Below are positions 52,538-61,162 of a stretch of DNA of 64,000 nucleotides, in pieces. The stretch spans positions 124,001-188,000 of the forward strand of contig WYBE01000002.1 of assembly GCA_011526045.1 (NCBI GenBank), read 5' to 3'. Below the pieces are notes generated by a model, which was given only the letters and a program-made list of their open reading frames with translations, was not told the origin of the DNA and did not search any database. The DNA comes from Nevskiales bacterium (GTDB taxonomy: Bacteria; Pseudomonadota; Gammaproteobacteria; Steroidobacterales; GCA-2729495). Each line of letters begins with the position of its first letter. Within the stretch, counting starts at the first letter, position 1. The position numbers were made by a program, and so were the translations under genes.

Positions 52538-54229
52538 TCAGCTCAGGGGCCAGACCTCGGAGAGGTACTTCCAATTGACGAAATAGTACAGCACGAAGGC
52601 AACGAAGAATATGGCCACCAGCACCACGGTGCCCGGAATGGCGTGATGCGTCGAGCTGCCGTAGACCGGCGCGGTTCCCGCGGACACCGCCGGAAAGCCC
52701 AGGTGATTCTCGTCTTCCGCAAGCTTGCGGCCGAAAAACACCGAGCCGACGGTGACGATCACGTACATCGCCCCGCCCAACGCCGCCAGAATGGCGGACA
52801 AGCCGTTGAGGCCCATCATGAGAAAGGCCGCAGCCGGGTAATCGAACACCATCGGCGCGTCTGCGAAAGTGATGTCCCAGTGGCGCCGTGCTACGCCGAG
52901 CGTGCCCGCACCCATCATGAACATGGAGATGCCGGTCGCGCCGACAGCGAACAGCCACGGCTGTACCTGGGCCATTTTCTTGAACATGACTTCGCGGCGG
53001 AAAACCAGCGGGATCAGCAGGTAAGTGACCCCCATGAAAGCAAGCGTCGTGCCCGCCACCACCGTGCCGTGGAAATGTCCCGGCACGTAAATGGTGTTGT
53101 GCATGATCAGGTTGATCTGCTCGGTGCCGAGCACCACGCCGGAGATGCCGCCGACGAACCCGAACAGCACGAGCGAGAGGAACATGCCGGAGAACGCCGG
53201 GTTCGACCACGGCGCCTTGCGCAACCACTCGAAGAGCCCGTTGGTGAATCCGCGTGCGCGCTGCGCTGCCTCAATGGCCCCCGGCACCGTCATGCCGTGG
53301 ATCATGCTGCCCATGACAGCGAGATACATGGCATAGCTGGTATTGAATATCTTCCACTCGATCGACACGCCCGGCTCGGCCAGCAGGTGGTGCGCGCTCG
53401 CCAGCTGCAGGAAGAAGATGTACAGCAGGAATGCGAAACGGCTGATCTTCTCGGACAGCGGCTTGGCGCCGAGCAGGATGGCGGCGGTCAGGTACCAGAC
53501 CGAGACGTGCGCCGAAACGTTGACCTGCTGCGAGGAGTGGCCGAGGCCCCACCACACCAGCTTGTACATCAGTGTGTCGATCGTGCCGACCAGGCCGAGC
53601 GACCACAGGAAAGTCGGAATCAGGATGATGGCGCCGGAGACGATCGTGAACACCGCGATGATGGCGGCCGTCAGGGCACCGAAGGTCACCAGCGGCACCG
53701 AGCCCTGGTAGGTCTTCTCCTCCTTCGCGACAACCAGCGTGGCGAAGAACACGCCGCAGCCGATCAGCGCTCCAACCGCGAAGATGATGATGCCGAGGTA
53801 GAACATCGGCGATGCCTGCAGCGGCACGTAGGAGGTGAACATCACACTCGAGTCGCCCTGCAGCACGGCCACGTTGGTCAGCAACGCGCCGACCAGCATC
53901 ATCCAGAACTGCGTCCAGGCGAGCTTGGGCACCGCAAGACGGCTGTTCAGCACGACGGCGGACGCAAAGTACAGCACCGCGATCTCGAAAAAGATGATCC
54001 ACACCAGCAGTGCGTCGAAGCCGTGGGCCGTGAGTGCGAGGTAGAACCAGTCCGGCGGCAGCAGGTGTACCGCCGGCCAGCGGGTGAGCGCAACCGTGAG
54101 CGCGAACGTGCCGCCGATTGCGAGAAACACCACCGCGGCGACCGCATTCCAGCGGATCAGCTTCTCGGCGTCGCGGTTGACCTTCAGCCCCGTGGTCGGA
54201 CAGGCGCGAAAGATTGCCGTAGCGCTCAT
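52538..54229 (-). CDS. B-family haem-copper reductase subunit I lacking the active-site Tyr (NO-reductase-like)
   Basis: A 563-residue polytopic protein. Low-spin haem ligands His69 (LTAHGFDALL) and His387, high-spin haem ligand His385 (YVPGHFHG), and CuB ligands His231, His280 and His281 (SAHHLLAEPG) are all present. The HNT-x-x-VPGHFH pattern is of ba3 (B-family) type. In O2 reductases the CuB His is followed four residues later by the cross-linked Tyr (GHPxVY); here it is GHSSQQVN, with Gln235. B-family-derived NO reductases (sNOR, eNOR) also lack this Tyr. The gene overlaps subunit II by 4 bases and is followed by cyoE and SCO. It may therefore reduce NO rather than O2. Confidence 0.9.
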   Translation of the reverse strand: MSATAIFRACPTTGLKVNRDAEKLIRWNAVAAVVFLAIGGTFALTVALTRWPAVHLLPPDWFYLALTAHGFDALLVWIIFFEIAVLYFASAVVLNSRLAVPKLAWTQFWMMLVGALLTNVAVLQGDSSVMFTSYVPLQASPMFYLGIIIFAVGALIGCGVFFATLVVAKEEKTYQGSVPLVTFGALTAAIIAVFTIVSGAIILIPTFLWSLGLVGTIDTLMYKLVWWGLGHSSQQVNVSAHVSVWYLTAAILLGAKPLSEKISRFAFLLYIFFLQLASAHHLLAEPGVSIEWKIFNTSYAMYLAVMGSMIHGMTVPGAIEAAQRARGFTNGLFEWLRKAPWSNPAFSGMFLSLVLFGFVGGISGVVLGTEQINLIMHNTIYVPGHFHGTVVAGTTLAFMGVTYLLIPLVFRREVMFKKMAQVQPWLFAVGATGISMFMMGAGTLGVARRHWDITFADAPMVFDYPAAAFLMMGLNGLSAILAALGGAMYVIVTVGSVFFGRKLAEDENHLGFPAVSAGTAPVYGSSTHHAIPGTVVLVAIFFVAFVLYYFVNWKYLSEVWPLS

Positions 54230-54777
54230 GATCCTGCGCCTTCCTGCTCAGTGACGTAGATTTTGCCGATCATCGTGTGATGACCCAGGCCGCAGTACTC
54301 GTTGCAGACAATGCCGTGCTCGCCCAGGGTGGTCGGCGTCACCGTGAATACATGGTCGTAGCCGGGGTGGACCGAGATGTTGATGTTGACCGGCTGCAGC
54401 GAGAAGCCGTGTTGCACGTCGGCAGAGGACAGGTGCATGCGGTAAGCCTTGCCCTTCTCGAGTTCGAGCAGCGGATAGAACTGGAAGGCGCGCGCCAGGA
54501 GATACACGTCGCTGCCCGGCGGTGGCCGGACCACGGGGAAACCTTCCTCCTCGCGGACCGTGTACTGCTCGACCATCGCGTCGACCTTCGCAACGTAGGT
54601 CTCCGGATTGATCTTGTATGTCTCGTTGGAGAGGTTCTGCTCCCCAAAGACATGCCAGAAAATCATGGTGAAGAACATGATCACGCCCCAGAGGAACGCG
54701 ATCACCATCCAGACGAGTTCGGTCCGGGCAATGGGTTCATTCCACCAGACGCGTACACTCGGCGGCGCTACGGCCAT
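54226..54777 (-). CDS. CuA-containing subunit II of the haem-copper reductase
   Basis: A 183-residue protein with one N-terminal membrane helix (about 22-43, VWMVIAFLWGVIMFFTMIFW) and a cupredoxin domain. The dinuclear CuA site is complete: His123 (DVQHGFSL), Cys158, Glu160, Cys162, His166 and Met169 in VCNEYCGLGHHTMIGKIYV. It should accept electrons from a periplasmic cytochrome c or cupredoxin. Overlaps the subunit I start (ATGA). Compact single-helix form is typical of B-family enzymes and of the NorS subunit of sNOR. Confidence 0.93.
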   Translation of the reverse strand: MAVAPPSVRVWWNEPIARTELVWMVIAFLWGVIMFFTMIFWHVFGEQNLSNETYKINPETYVAKVDAMVEQYTVREEEGFPVVRPPPGSDVYLLARAFQFYPLLELEKGKAYRMHLSSADVQHGFSLQPVNINISVHPGYDHVFTVTPTTLGEHGIVCNEYCGLGHHTMIGKIYVTEQEGAGS

Positions 54778-54793
54778 GCTCGTGATCCTCAGG

Positions 54794-54964
54794 TCAGGGA
54801 GCGACGGGAATCGAGATGATGTCCATGATTCCCCAGATCAGGTAGAGAATCGCGGGCGAAGCAACCCCGATGAACAACAGCAGGAAGTGGTTGTCCATCA
54901 GGCGTTGCATGAAGGGAATCGGCTCGTCGTCGGGTGAGGTCTTTTCTTCGTCAGGCTTGGCCAT
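54794..54964 (-). CDS. Small single-helix subunit (IIa-like) of the reductase
   Basis: A 56-residue protein from ATG 54964: acidic cytosolic start (MAKPDEEKTSPDDEPIPF) and one membrane helix (about 27-51, LLLFIGVASPAILYLIWGIM). B-family ba3 oxidases have a similar one-helix subunit IIa. It starts 123 bases after the neighbouring small gene and ends 16 bases before subunit II, so it probably belongs to the enzyme. Confidence 0.72.
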   Translation of the reverse strand: MAKPDEEKTSPDDEPIPFMQRLMDNHFLLLFIGVASPAILYLIWGIMDIISIPVAP

Positions 54965-55087
54965 ATCCGCTCCAGTCGCAATCCCCATGCACAGACGCTT
55001 CCCGGAAACGGCAGTAACCGGGACCGTTGCCTCCGCGTCTCAATGCCGCCAAGGCTAGTCATCCCCCCCCTGTCGCAGATATCAGAA

Positions 55088-55270
55088 CTAACCCGTATAC
55101 CGGCGGATCAGGGCAAAGGTCACGGTGGCCATGCCGAACAGCAGTACGAAGAAGATCAGCGAACGGTATTCGAAGCGCCGACCTGCGAGTCGCTCGGCCG
55201 CATCCAGCAACCGGTCTGCAACGAGGTACAGGACCGCTGCCGTCAGCGTGAACCACAGAATCTGCATCAT
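55088..55270 (-). CDS. Small two-helix membrane protein
   Basis: A 60-residue protein (ATG 55270, or the adjacent ATG 55267) with two membrane helices: about 3-20 (QILWFTLTAAVLYLVADR) and 37-56 (SLIFFVLLFGMATVTFALI), joined by a basic loop (ERLAGRRFEYR). Its start overlaps the stop of the exported aminotransferase-like gene (55267), so they are translationally coupled. No family is recognised. It may be an assembly factor or extra subunit for the reductase encoded just downstream. Confidence 0.65.
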   Translation of the reverse strand: MMQILWFTLTAAVLYLVADRLLDAAERLAGRRFEYRSLIFFVLLFGMATVTFALIRRYTG

Positions 55271-56382
55271 TGCGCCGGCGAAGCGTAATGGCTCCGCAGC
55301 GCCTGGTCAAACGCGCGCATCTGCGCGACCGTCCCCATGCTCACCCGGCACCAGGTCTGGTACGGAGCGAACGGCCGGCCGAGCGAGAAGCCTCGCTCGC
55401 GCATCGCCGCGATGAACTCCCCGACCGGCCGTCCCGTGTCGAAGAAGACAAAGTTGACGGCAGTCGGGGCATAGCGAAGCCCGAGATCGTCGAGGGCGGT
55501 CAAGGTGATCGCCCGGGCCTCGGCGATGCTTTGCCGGCTCGACGCCTGGAAGGCCGCGTCCGTGTAGCTCGCGGCAGCCGCAGCCAGCCCGAGACTCGAG
55601 GGCGCCGTCAGCCTGAGCCTGGCCAGACCCTCGATGATGTCCGGGCGTGCCAGTGCGTAGCCGATGCGCAGCCCCGCCAGACCATGCAGCTTGGAGAAGG
55701 TACGCGCGATGATCACGTTGTCGCCTGCATGCACGCGCGCCACCGCAGAGTGCGCCGCCGCGTCCGGCAGAAACTCCAGGTATGCCTCGTCCACCAGGAC
55801 GGTCGCGCGACCCGCGGTCGTCGCGATGAACTCGTTCAACTCCGTGCCGGTCACCATCGTGCCGGTCGGATTGTTCGGGTTGCATACATATATAAGGCGC
55901 GTCTTCGGCGAGACCGCCGCCGCCATGGCCCTGAGATCGTGGCGCAGATCAGCGTCGAGGGGAATCTCGCGAACGCTCGCCCCGACCGCGCGCCCGTGAT
56001 CGGCCGTCAGCGAGAACGTCGGCGCAGCAGTCACCAACTCGCCTTGCCCGAGTCCGTAGACGATCGCAGCGAGATGCAGGATCTCGGACGAACCGGCGCC
56101 GATCAGCACATGGCGCGGGGTAAGCCCCTCCCGCTCGGCGATCTGTGCCTTGAAGGCCATCTCCTCCGCAATCGGGTACATCCAGCTGTCACCGGTCGCT
56201 GCGGCGATCGCCGCACGCGCCGCCGGCCCCGGACCATGCGGATTCTCGTTGCCGGCGAGGCGGATCCGGCCTGATGCAGAGCGCACCGCGGCAGGTGCCT
56301 GTGCGGATGCCGGCAACACGGATGCGCAGGCGGCAGCGACGACGGCGCGGGAAGCCGCGAGCAAGGCCCGGCGTGACCACAT
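55267..56382 (-). CDS. Exported PLP-dependent aminotransferase (HisC-like)
   Basis: A 371-residue fold-type I aminotransferase with an N-terminal twin-arginine-like signal (MWSRRALLAASRAVVAAACA, then an ASAQA cleavage-type end). Catalytic features are intact: GNENPHGPGP, CNPNNPTGTM, VDEAYLEFLP and the PLP lysine in TFSKLHGLAGLRIGYALA. It resembles histidinol-phosphate aminotransferases, but export and the absence of other his genes argue for a different, periplasmic role. ATG 56382 has no clear ribosome site; GTG 56391 and GTG 56409 are alternatives in frame. Confidence 0.83.
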   Translation of the reverse strand: MWSRRALLAASRAVVAAACASVLPASAQAPAAVRSASGRIRLAGNENPHGPGPAARAAIAAATGDSWMYPIAEEMAFKAQIAEREGLTPRHVLIGAGSSEILHLAAIVYGLGQGELVTAAPTFSLTADHGRAVGASVREIPLDADLRHDLRAMAAAVSPKTRLIYVCNPNNPTGTMVTGTELNEFIATTAGRATVLVDEAYLEFLPDAAAHSAVARVHAGDNVIIARTFSKLHGLAGLRIGYALARPDIIEGLARLRLTAPSSLGLAAAAASYTDAAFQASSRQSIAEARAITLTALDDLGLRYAPTAVNFVFFDTGRPVGEFIAAMRERGFSLGRPFAPYQTWCRVSMGTVAQMRAFDQALRSHYASPAQ

Positions 56383-56610
56383 GGCATTCACGATCTCTAC
56401 CCCCCACACATTTTTTTTTCGCTCGGACCGACACCCAGTGCGCCGCGTAGCGCCTGGATTTATTCGGCCGGGTTATGGCGGGATAACAACAACGCCGTTC
56501 ACCGTAACCCGACGTCTTTGTACCTTACCAGCCGGGCTTCCATAAGGCGACGGCGACAGGACTCCCATACCGGGGCCGGCGGCCGCGACGACCGTAGCGT
56601 GACAGGCCGC

Positions 56611-57414
56611 ATGACACACCCCGCCGCACCACTGCAACGGACCGACGCGACCGCGATGCCAACGCTGGCCGACGCATTGCGACCGTTCGCGTCCGGTGAT
56701 GAAGACTCCCGCCACCATGCAGTCCGGCACTGCAACCTGCTGCTGGCGCAACGCCCGGCCGCCGAGCGCGTGGAGTGGGCACTGGCGAACCTGCCCGGGC
56801 AACACATCCTGACTTCCAGCTTCGGCGTGCAGGCCGCGGTGTCGCTGCATCTGGTCACGCGGCTGCGCCCGGAAATACCGATCGTGTTCATCGACACGGG
56901 TTACCTGTTCCCGGAGACCTATCGTTTCGTGGATGAGCTCACCGACCGGCTTGCCCTGAACCTCAAGGTCTACCGCAGCCCGATGAGCGCCGCGTGGCAG
57001 GAGGCACGCTTCGGGCGGCGCTGGGAGCAGGGACTCGCCAGCCTGGAGGCCTACAACCGCGACAACAAGGTCGAGCCGATGCAGCATGCATTGCGGGAAC
57101 TCGACGTCGGCACGTGGTTCGCGGGGTTGCGTCGCTCGCAGTCAGCCAGCCGTGAAGCGGTGGAGATCGTCAGTTGGGCGGGCGGCGAGCGCTGCAAGGT
57201 CCATCCGATCGCCGACTGGAGCGATCGCGACGTGCATCGCTATCTCGTGCAAAACCGCCTGCCCTACCATCCGCTGCGCGAGCGCGGCTACATCTCGATC
57301 GGCGATGCTCACAGCACACGCCCGCTGCACGAAGTCGAACACGCCGGCCAGACCCGCTTCGCCGGCCTGAAGCGCGAGTGCGGGCTGCACGAGATCGACC
57401 TCTCCGGGCTGTAG
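56611..57414 (+). CDS. cysH: Phosphoadenosine phosphosulfate reductase
   Basis: A 267-residue enzyme that reduces PAPS to sulfite with thioredoxin. Motifs: NLPGQHILTSSFGVQAAVSL (nucleotide loop), IPIVFIDTGYLFPETYRFVD, the RRSQSASR substrate segment and the catalytic Cys in LKRECGLHEI. The CC...CxxC iron-sulfur ligands of APS reductases are absent, so PAPS is the likely substrate. ATG 56611 follows GACAGG; ATG 56656 is an alternative. Convergent with cysB. Its product sulfite needs a sirohaem reductase, which fits cysG nearby. Confidence 0.94.
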   Translation: MTHPAAPLQRTDATAMPTLADALRPFASGDEDSRHHAVRHCNLLLAQRPAAERVEWALANLPGQHILTSSFGVQAAVSLHLVTRLRPEIPIVFIDTGYLFPETYRFVDELTDRLALNLKVYRSPMSAAWQEARFGRRWEQGLASLEAYNRDNKVEPMQHALRELDVGTWFAGLRRSQSASREAVEIVSWAGGERCKVHPIADWSDRDVHRYLVQNRLPYHPLRERGYISIGDAHSTRPLHEVEHAGQTRFAGLKRECGLHEIDLSGL

Positions 57415-57441
57415 AACGGCAGCGACCAGCGACTTGCCGCC

Positions 57442-57484
57442 CCGGGAGCATGCATTGATGCCAGCGGGCTCCCCGGCCGCTTTT
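57442..57484 (+). terminator. Possible terminator after cysH
   Basis: CCGGGAGC (57442-57449) pairs with GCTCCCCGG (57468-57476) with one bulged base; TTTT follows at 57481-57484. It lies in the 80-base gap between convergent cysH and cysB. Confidence 0.35.
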
Positions 57485-57494
57485 CAACAGCGCG

Positions 57495-58490
57495 CTAGTG
57501 CGCCACTGGTCCGCCGCGCAGTGGCACCTGGACTCCGGCAAACAGCGCATCGACTTCCGCCTGTGACGGCAGCTCCGCGGCGCGCCTCACCAGTTCGACC
57601 GGCAACTGCGGTGCAAACAACGCGATGAATTCCGTCATGTAGCCGCGCAGCACCGTGTCACGCCGGAACCCGAGCCAGGTGGTGACGCGCGGAAACAGCC
57701 CGACGGCATCGATCGCCACGAGGTCTTTCTGGTCGGCCTTCTCGAACGCCATCGAGGCAACGACGCCGACCCCCATCCCCATGCGGACATAGGTCTTGAT
57801 GATGTCGGCGTCGCGCGCCGTGAATACGACCTGTGGCTCCAGGTCGTGCTCGGCGAAAGCGCGCTTGAACGAAGACTCACCGGTTGCACTGAACACGTAG
57901 GTGATCAGCGGATAGGACGCGAGCGCCGCGACGTCCACCCTGCCCTCGTGCCGGGTCAGCGGATGGTTTTTCGGCACGAGAATGATCCGGTCCCACTCGT
58001 AGCAGGGCAAGGTCACCAGCGTCGGGAAGAGCTGCTGCGAACCAGTCACGATCGCGAAGTCGGCCCGATTGGCGCCGACGAGCTCCGCGATCTGCTCGGA
58101 GGTCCCCTGGTGCAGCTCGAGACTGACCTTCGGATAGCGCTCGCGGAATTCGCGGATCACCTCGGGCAGGACATAGCGTGCCTGAGTGTGCGTCGTCGCG
58201 ATCGACAGCGTGCCTTCCTGTTCGCCGGAAAGCTCCCGCGCCAGGCTGCGGATGTTCTGCGCCTCGCGCATGATCTTGCGCGCCCGCGCGATGACGTCCC
58301 GGCCGGCAGGCGTGATGGCGGCGAGGCTCTTGCCCTTGCGGGTGAACAACTGCACGCCCAGTTCCTGTTCGAGCAGCTTGAGCTGCTTGCTGATTCCCGG
58401 CTGGCTCGTATAGAGCCGTTCAGCGGCCGAAGTGATGTTCAGTCCACTATCAGCTATAGCCAGTAAGTACTTGAGTTGCTGAAGAGTCAT
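57495..58490 (-). CDS. cysB: CysB LysR-type regulator of sulfur assimilation
   Basis: A 331-residue LysR regulator. The winged helix-turn-helix includes LQQLKYLLAIADSGLNITSA and RLYTSQPGISKQLKLLEQEL, the CysB/Cbl-specific form. The effector domain begins TLSIATTHTQARYVLPEVI and has VTGSQQLFPTLVTLPCYEW and IKTYVRMGMGVGVVASMAF. CysB senses N-acetylserine and activates cys genes; divergent from cysG, it may act in the shared 197-base gap. ATG 58490 matches the family start. Confidence 0.94.
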   Translation of the reverse strand: MTLQQLKYLLAIADSGLNITSAAERLYTSQPGISKQLKLLEQELGVQLFTRKGKSLAAITPAGRDVIARARKIMREAQNIRSLARELSGEQEGTLSIATTHTQARYVLPEVIREFRERYPKVSLELHQGTSEQIAELVGANRADFAIVTGSQQLFPTLVTLPCYEWDRIILVPKNHPLTRHEGRVDVAALASYPLITYVFSATGESSFKRAFAEHDLEPQVVFTARDADIIKTYVRMGMGVGVVASMAFEKADQKDLVAIDAVGLFPRVTTWLGFRRDTVLRGYMTEFIALFAPQLPVELVRRAAELPSQAEVDALFAGVQVPLRGGPVAH

Positions 58491-58533
58491 AGGTTGATCG
58501 CAGGACAGTGCCGGGCCCGTTGAAAACCGGCTG

Positions 58534-58564
58534 TATATATCCATTCGTTAGAAAGCCATGTCAA
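58534..58564 (-). promoter_or_regulatory. Candidate sigma-70 promoter of cysB
   Basis: Minus-strand TTGACA (58564-58559) is followed by an AT-rich -10 region, TATATA at 19 bases (58539-58534) or GATATA at 17 bases. It lies about 44 bases before the cysB ATG. Confidence 0.45.
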
Positions 58565-58687
58565 TCGGCTCTGCTAGACCGATGCACCAGTTCCTTATTC
58601 CCTGGAGGCATTTCCGCAGAATCGCTAACCATTTTTCAGCGCCGGGACCGTGGCCTACGCTACGGGCCCGCAATCGGATGGACGGGC

Positions 58688-60133
58688 ATGGAATTCTTTC
58701 CCTTATTCGCGAGGCTGCAGGGCGAACCCTGCCTGCTGGTCGGCGCCGGTGAGGTGGCCGCACGCAAGGCACGGGCATTGCTCGATGCGGGCGCGCAGCT
58801 CACGGTCAACGCACCGCGTTGCGGGCCGTCCATGCAGGCGCTGCTGCAGGCCAACCCGGCCGTGCACTGGCAGCAAGGGCCGTTCGACCCAGGCCTCCTC
58901 GCCACGCACCTGCTGGTGCTCGCCGCCACCTCGGATCCGGCGACCAACCGGGCGGTCGCCACGGCCGCGCGCGCAGCGCGGCGCCTGTGCAACGTGGCCG
59001 ATGACGGCGCTGCATCGAGCGTCCTCCTGCCAGCCGTTGTCGACCGCTCGCCCCTGCTCGTCGCCATCTCGAGCGGCGGGCACGCCCCGTTGCTCGCGCG
59101 CGCCCTGCGCCAGCGGCTCGAACAATGGCTCCCGCTACGCCTCGGCGCGCTCGCGCGCTGGTCCGGTCGCTGGCGTGCAACGGTTCGTGCCCGGGTTCGC
59201 GACCCGGCCGCACGCCGGCGCCTGTGGGAACAACTGCTCGGTGGCGCGGCCGCCGCCCGCGTACTGGAGGACGATGAGGCCGGTGCCGACGCACTCGCCA
59301 TGGCGTACCTCGACGGGCCACCGCTGACCGCGGCCGACGGCCAGGCCTGGCTCGTCGGTGCGGGGCCGGGCGATCCCGATCTCATCTCCGTGCGTGGCCT
59401 GCAGATCCTGCGGGAGGCCGATGTCGTCCTGCACGACCGCCTGGTCGATCCGCGACTGCTGCGTGCAGCCCGCCGGGAGGCCGAGATCATCTGCGTCGGA
59501 AAAACGGGCGGTGGCATCTCCACCAGCCAGGCGGACATCAACCGGCTGCTGATCAGCCGCGTACGCGCCGGCCGGCGCGTGTGCCGCCTGAAGGGCGGTG
59601 ACCCGTTCATCTTCGGCCGCGGCGGCGAGGAAGCGCTCGCGCTCGCGGCCGCAGGACTGCGCTACGAGATCGTGCCGGGTATCACCGCGGCGAATGGCTG
59701 CGCCGCTGCCGCCGGCATCCCGCTCACTCACCGCGGCCGCGCCGCAGCGCTCACGCTGGTGACCGCGCGGGCGGCGGCCGACGGCGACGCGCCGGACTGG
59801 TCACACCTCGCGGTGAGCGGGGCGACCCTGACAATCTACATGGGCGGAAGCCGGGTCGAGGACATTTGCAGTGAACTGATGCGTCACGGCCGCGCCGGGG
59901 ATACACCGGCCGCACTGATCAGCAACGGCACGCTGCCCGGCCAGGAGGTGCTCCGCGGCACGCTGGCCGACATCGGCGCGCGCTGCCGCGTCTGCCGCAG
60001 TCTTTCGCCCGCGCTGCTGATCGTCGGCGAAACCGTCGCGTTACCCACGGCGCTCGCGCAGACGCGAAGGCAGCCTGGCAGCGCCGCGCTGGACGATCCA
60101 TTGCCGGCGCCTGCATTCGGTGCCGTTGGATAA
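58688..60133 (+). CDS. cysG: CysG sirohaem synthase (bifunctional)
   Basis: A 481-residue fusion. The N-terminal precorrin-2 dehydrogenase/ferrochelatase part has the NAD loop LVGAGEVAARKARALLDAGA (about 17-36), NVADDGAASSVLLPAVVDR and LLVAISSGGHAPLLARALR. The C-terminal uroporphyrinogen-III methyltransferase part (about 220-465) has LVGAGPGDPDLISVRGLQIL, HDRLVDPRLL, CRLKGGDPFIFGRGGEEAL and ITAANGCAAAAGIPLTHRG. It makes sirohaem for sulfite and nitrite reductase. ATG 58688 fits the E. coli CysG start. It is followed 23 bases later by cysK. Confidence 0.96.
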   Translation: MEFFPLFARLQGEPCLLVGAGEVAARKARALLDAGAQLTVNAPRCGPSMQALLQANPAVHWQQGPFDPGLLATHLLVLAATSDPATNRAVATAARAARRLCNVADDGAASSVLLPAVVDRSPLLVAISSGGHAPLLARALRQRLEQWLPLRLGALARWSGRWRATVRARVRDPAARRRLWEQLLGGAAAARVLEDDEAGADALAMAYLDGPPLTAADGQAWLVGAGPGDPDLISVRGLQILREADVVLHDRLVDPRLLRAARREAEIICVGKTGGGISTSQADINRLLISRVRAGRRVCRLKGGDPFIFGRGGEEALALAAAGLRYEIVPGITAANGCAAAAGIPLTHRGRAAALTLVTARAAADGDAPDWSHLAVSGATLTIYMGGSRVEDICSELMRHGRAGDTPAALISNGTLPGQEVLRGTLADIGARCRVCRSLSPALLIVGETVALPTALAQTRRQPGSAALDDPLPAPAFGAVG

Positions 60134-60156
60134 ATCAACCCGTGAAGGAGCCTGTG

Positions 60157-61125
60157 ATGATCTACAACAACATTCTGGAAACCATCGGCCGAACGCCGAT
60201 CGTGCGCCTGAACCGTATCGCGCCGAAGCACGTAGAGATGTACGTCAAGGTCGAGGCGTTCAACCCGGCGGGGTCCGTGAAGGACCGGCTGGCACTGGCC
60301 GTCATCGAAGACGCCGAGCGGCGCGGCACGATCAGGCGCGGCCAGACCGTCGTGGAAGCGACCTCCGGCAACACCGGCATCGCGCTCGCGATGGTATGCG
60401 CCGCCCGGGGCTATCCCTTCGTCGCGACCATGGCGGAGACCTTCTCGGTGGAACGGCGCAAGATCATGCGCGCCTTCGGCGCCAAGGTGATCCTGACGCC
60501 CGCGGCCGAGCGTGGCACCGGCATGGTGCGCCGGGCGGAGGAACTCGCGCGGCGACACGGCTGGTTCCTTGCCCGACAGTTCGAGAATCCGGCGAACCCG
60601 GCGTACCACCGCCAGACCACCGGCGCGGAAATCCTGCAGGATTTCGCCGGGCGACGCCTCGATTTCTGGGTCACGGGCTGGGGCACGGGCGGCACGCTCA
60701 CCGGCGCCGGGGAATTGCTGCGGCTGGCGCGCCCGGACGTGAAGATCATCGCGACAGAGCCGGCCGTGGCCTCTCTGCTCGGCGGCGGCGAGTGGAAGCC
60801 GCACAGGATCCAGGGCTGGGCGCCGGATTTCCTGCCCGATGTGCTCAATCGCGAGTTGCACGACGCGCTGCTGCCGGTCACCGACGAGGACGCGAAAGCT
60901 GCCGCGCGCCGCCTGGCCGCCGAGGAAGGCATCTTTGCCGGGCTCTCGGCCGGCGGCACGCTCGCGGCCGCGCTGCAGGTTGCCGGGAAGGCGCAGCCGG
61001 GATCCGTTATCCTCGCGATGCTCCCGGACACGGGCGAGCGTTACCTCTCCACCTACCTCTGCGACGATATTCCCGATGGCTCCGACGATGAGTGGCTTGC
61101 CGGGGTCGAGGTGGCGGCCGCATAG
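60157..61125 (+). CDS. cysK: Cysteine synthase (O-acetylserine sulfhydrylase)
   Basis: A 322-residue PLP enzyme that makes cysteine from O-acetylserine and sulfide. PLP Lys42 in FNPAGSVKDRLAL, substrate loop VVEATSGNTGIALAMVCAAR, the ENPANPAYHRQTTGAEIL segment and the glycine-rich GWGTGGTLTGAGE are intact. ATG 60157 has AAGGAG 6 bases upstream; GTG 60142 is unlikely because it would put that ribosome site inside the gene. Closest to CysK rather than CysM by the HRQTTGAEI motif. Confidence 0.93.
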   Translation: MIYNNILETIGRTPIVRLNRIAPKHVEMYVKVEAFNPAGSVKDRLALAVIEDAERRGTIRRGQTVVEATSGNTGIALAMVCAARGYPFVATMAETFSVERRKIMRAFGAKVILTPAAERGTGMVRRAEELARRHGWFLARQFENPANPAYHRQTTGAEILQDFAGRRLDFWVTGWGTGGTLTGAGELLRLARPDVKIIATEPAVASLLGGGEWKPHRIQGWAPDFLPDVLNRELHDALLPVTDEDAKAAARRLAAEEGIFAGLSAGGTLAAALQVAGKAQPGSVILAMLPDTGERYLSTYLCDDIPDGSDDEWLAGVEVAAA

Positions 61126-61162
61126 CGGCCGGCCCGCGGCTGACGGCGGCCTCGTGTCCGCG

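Noticed and set aside
52538-54229. Calling subunit I a cbb3 oxidase
   Set aside because: It has a CuA subunit II partner and a B-type VPGHFH motif, and there is no CcoO/CcoP gene; cbb3 enzymes use c-type haem subunits instead.
52643-54259. 538-codon plus-strand open frame opposite the haem-copper subunit I
   Set aside because: His/Arg/Glu-rich shadow; subunit I on the minus strand has all its metal ligands.
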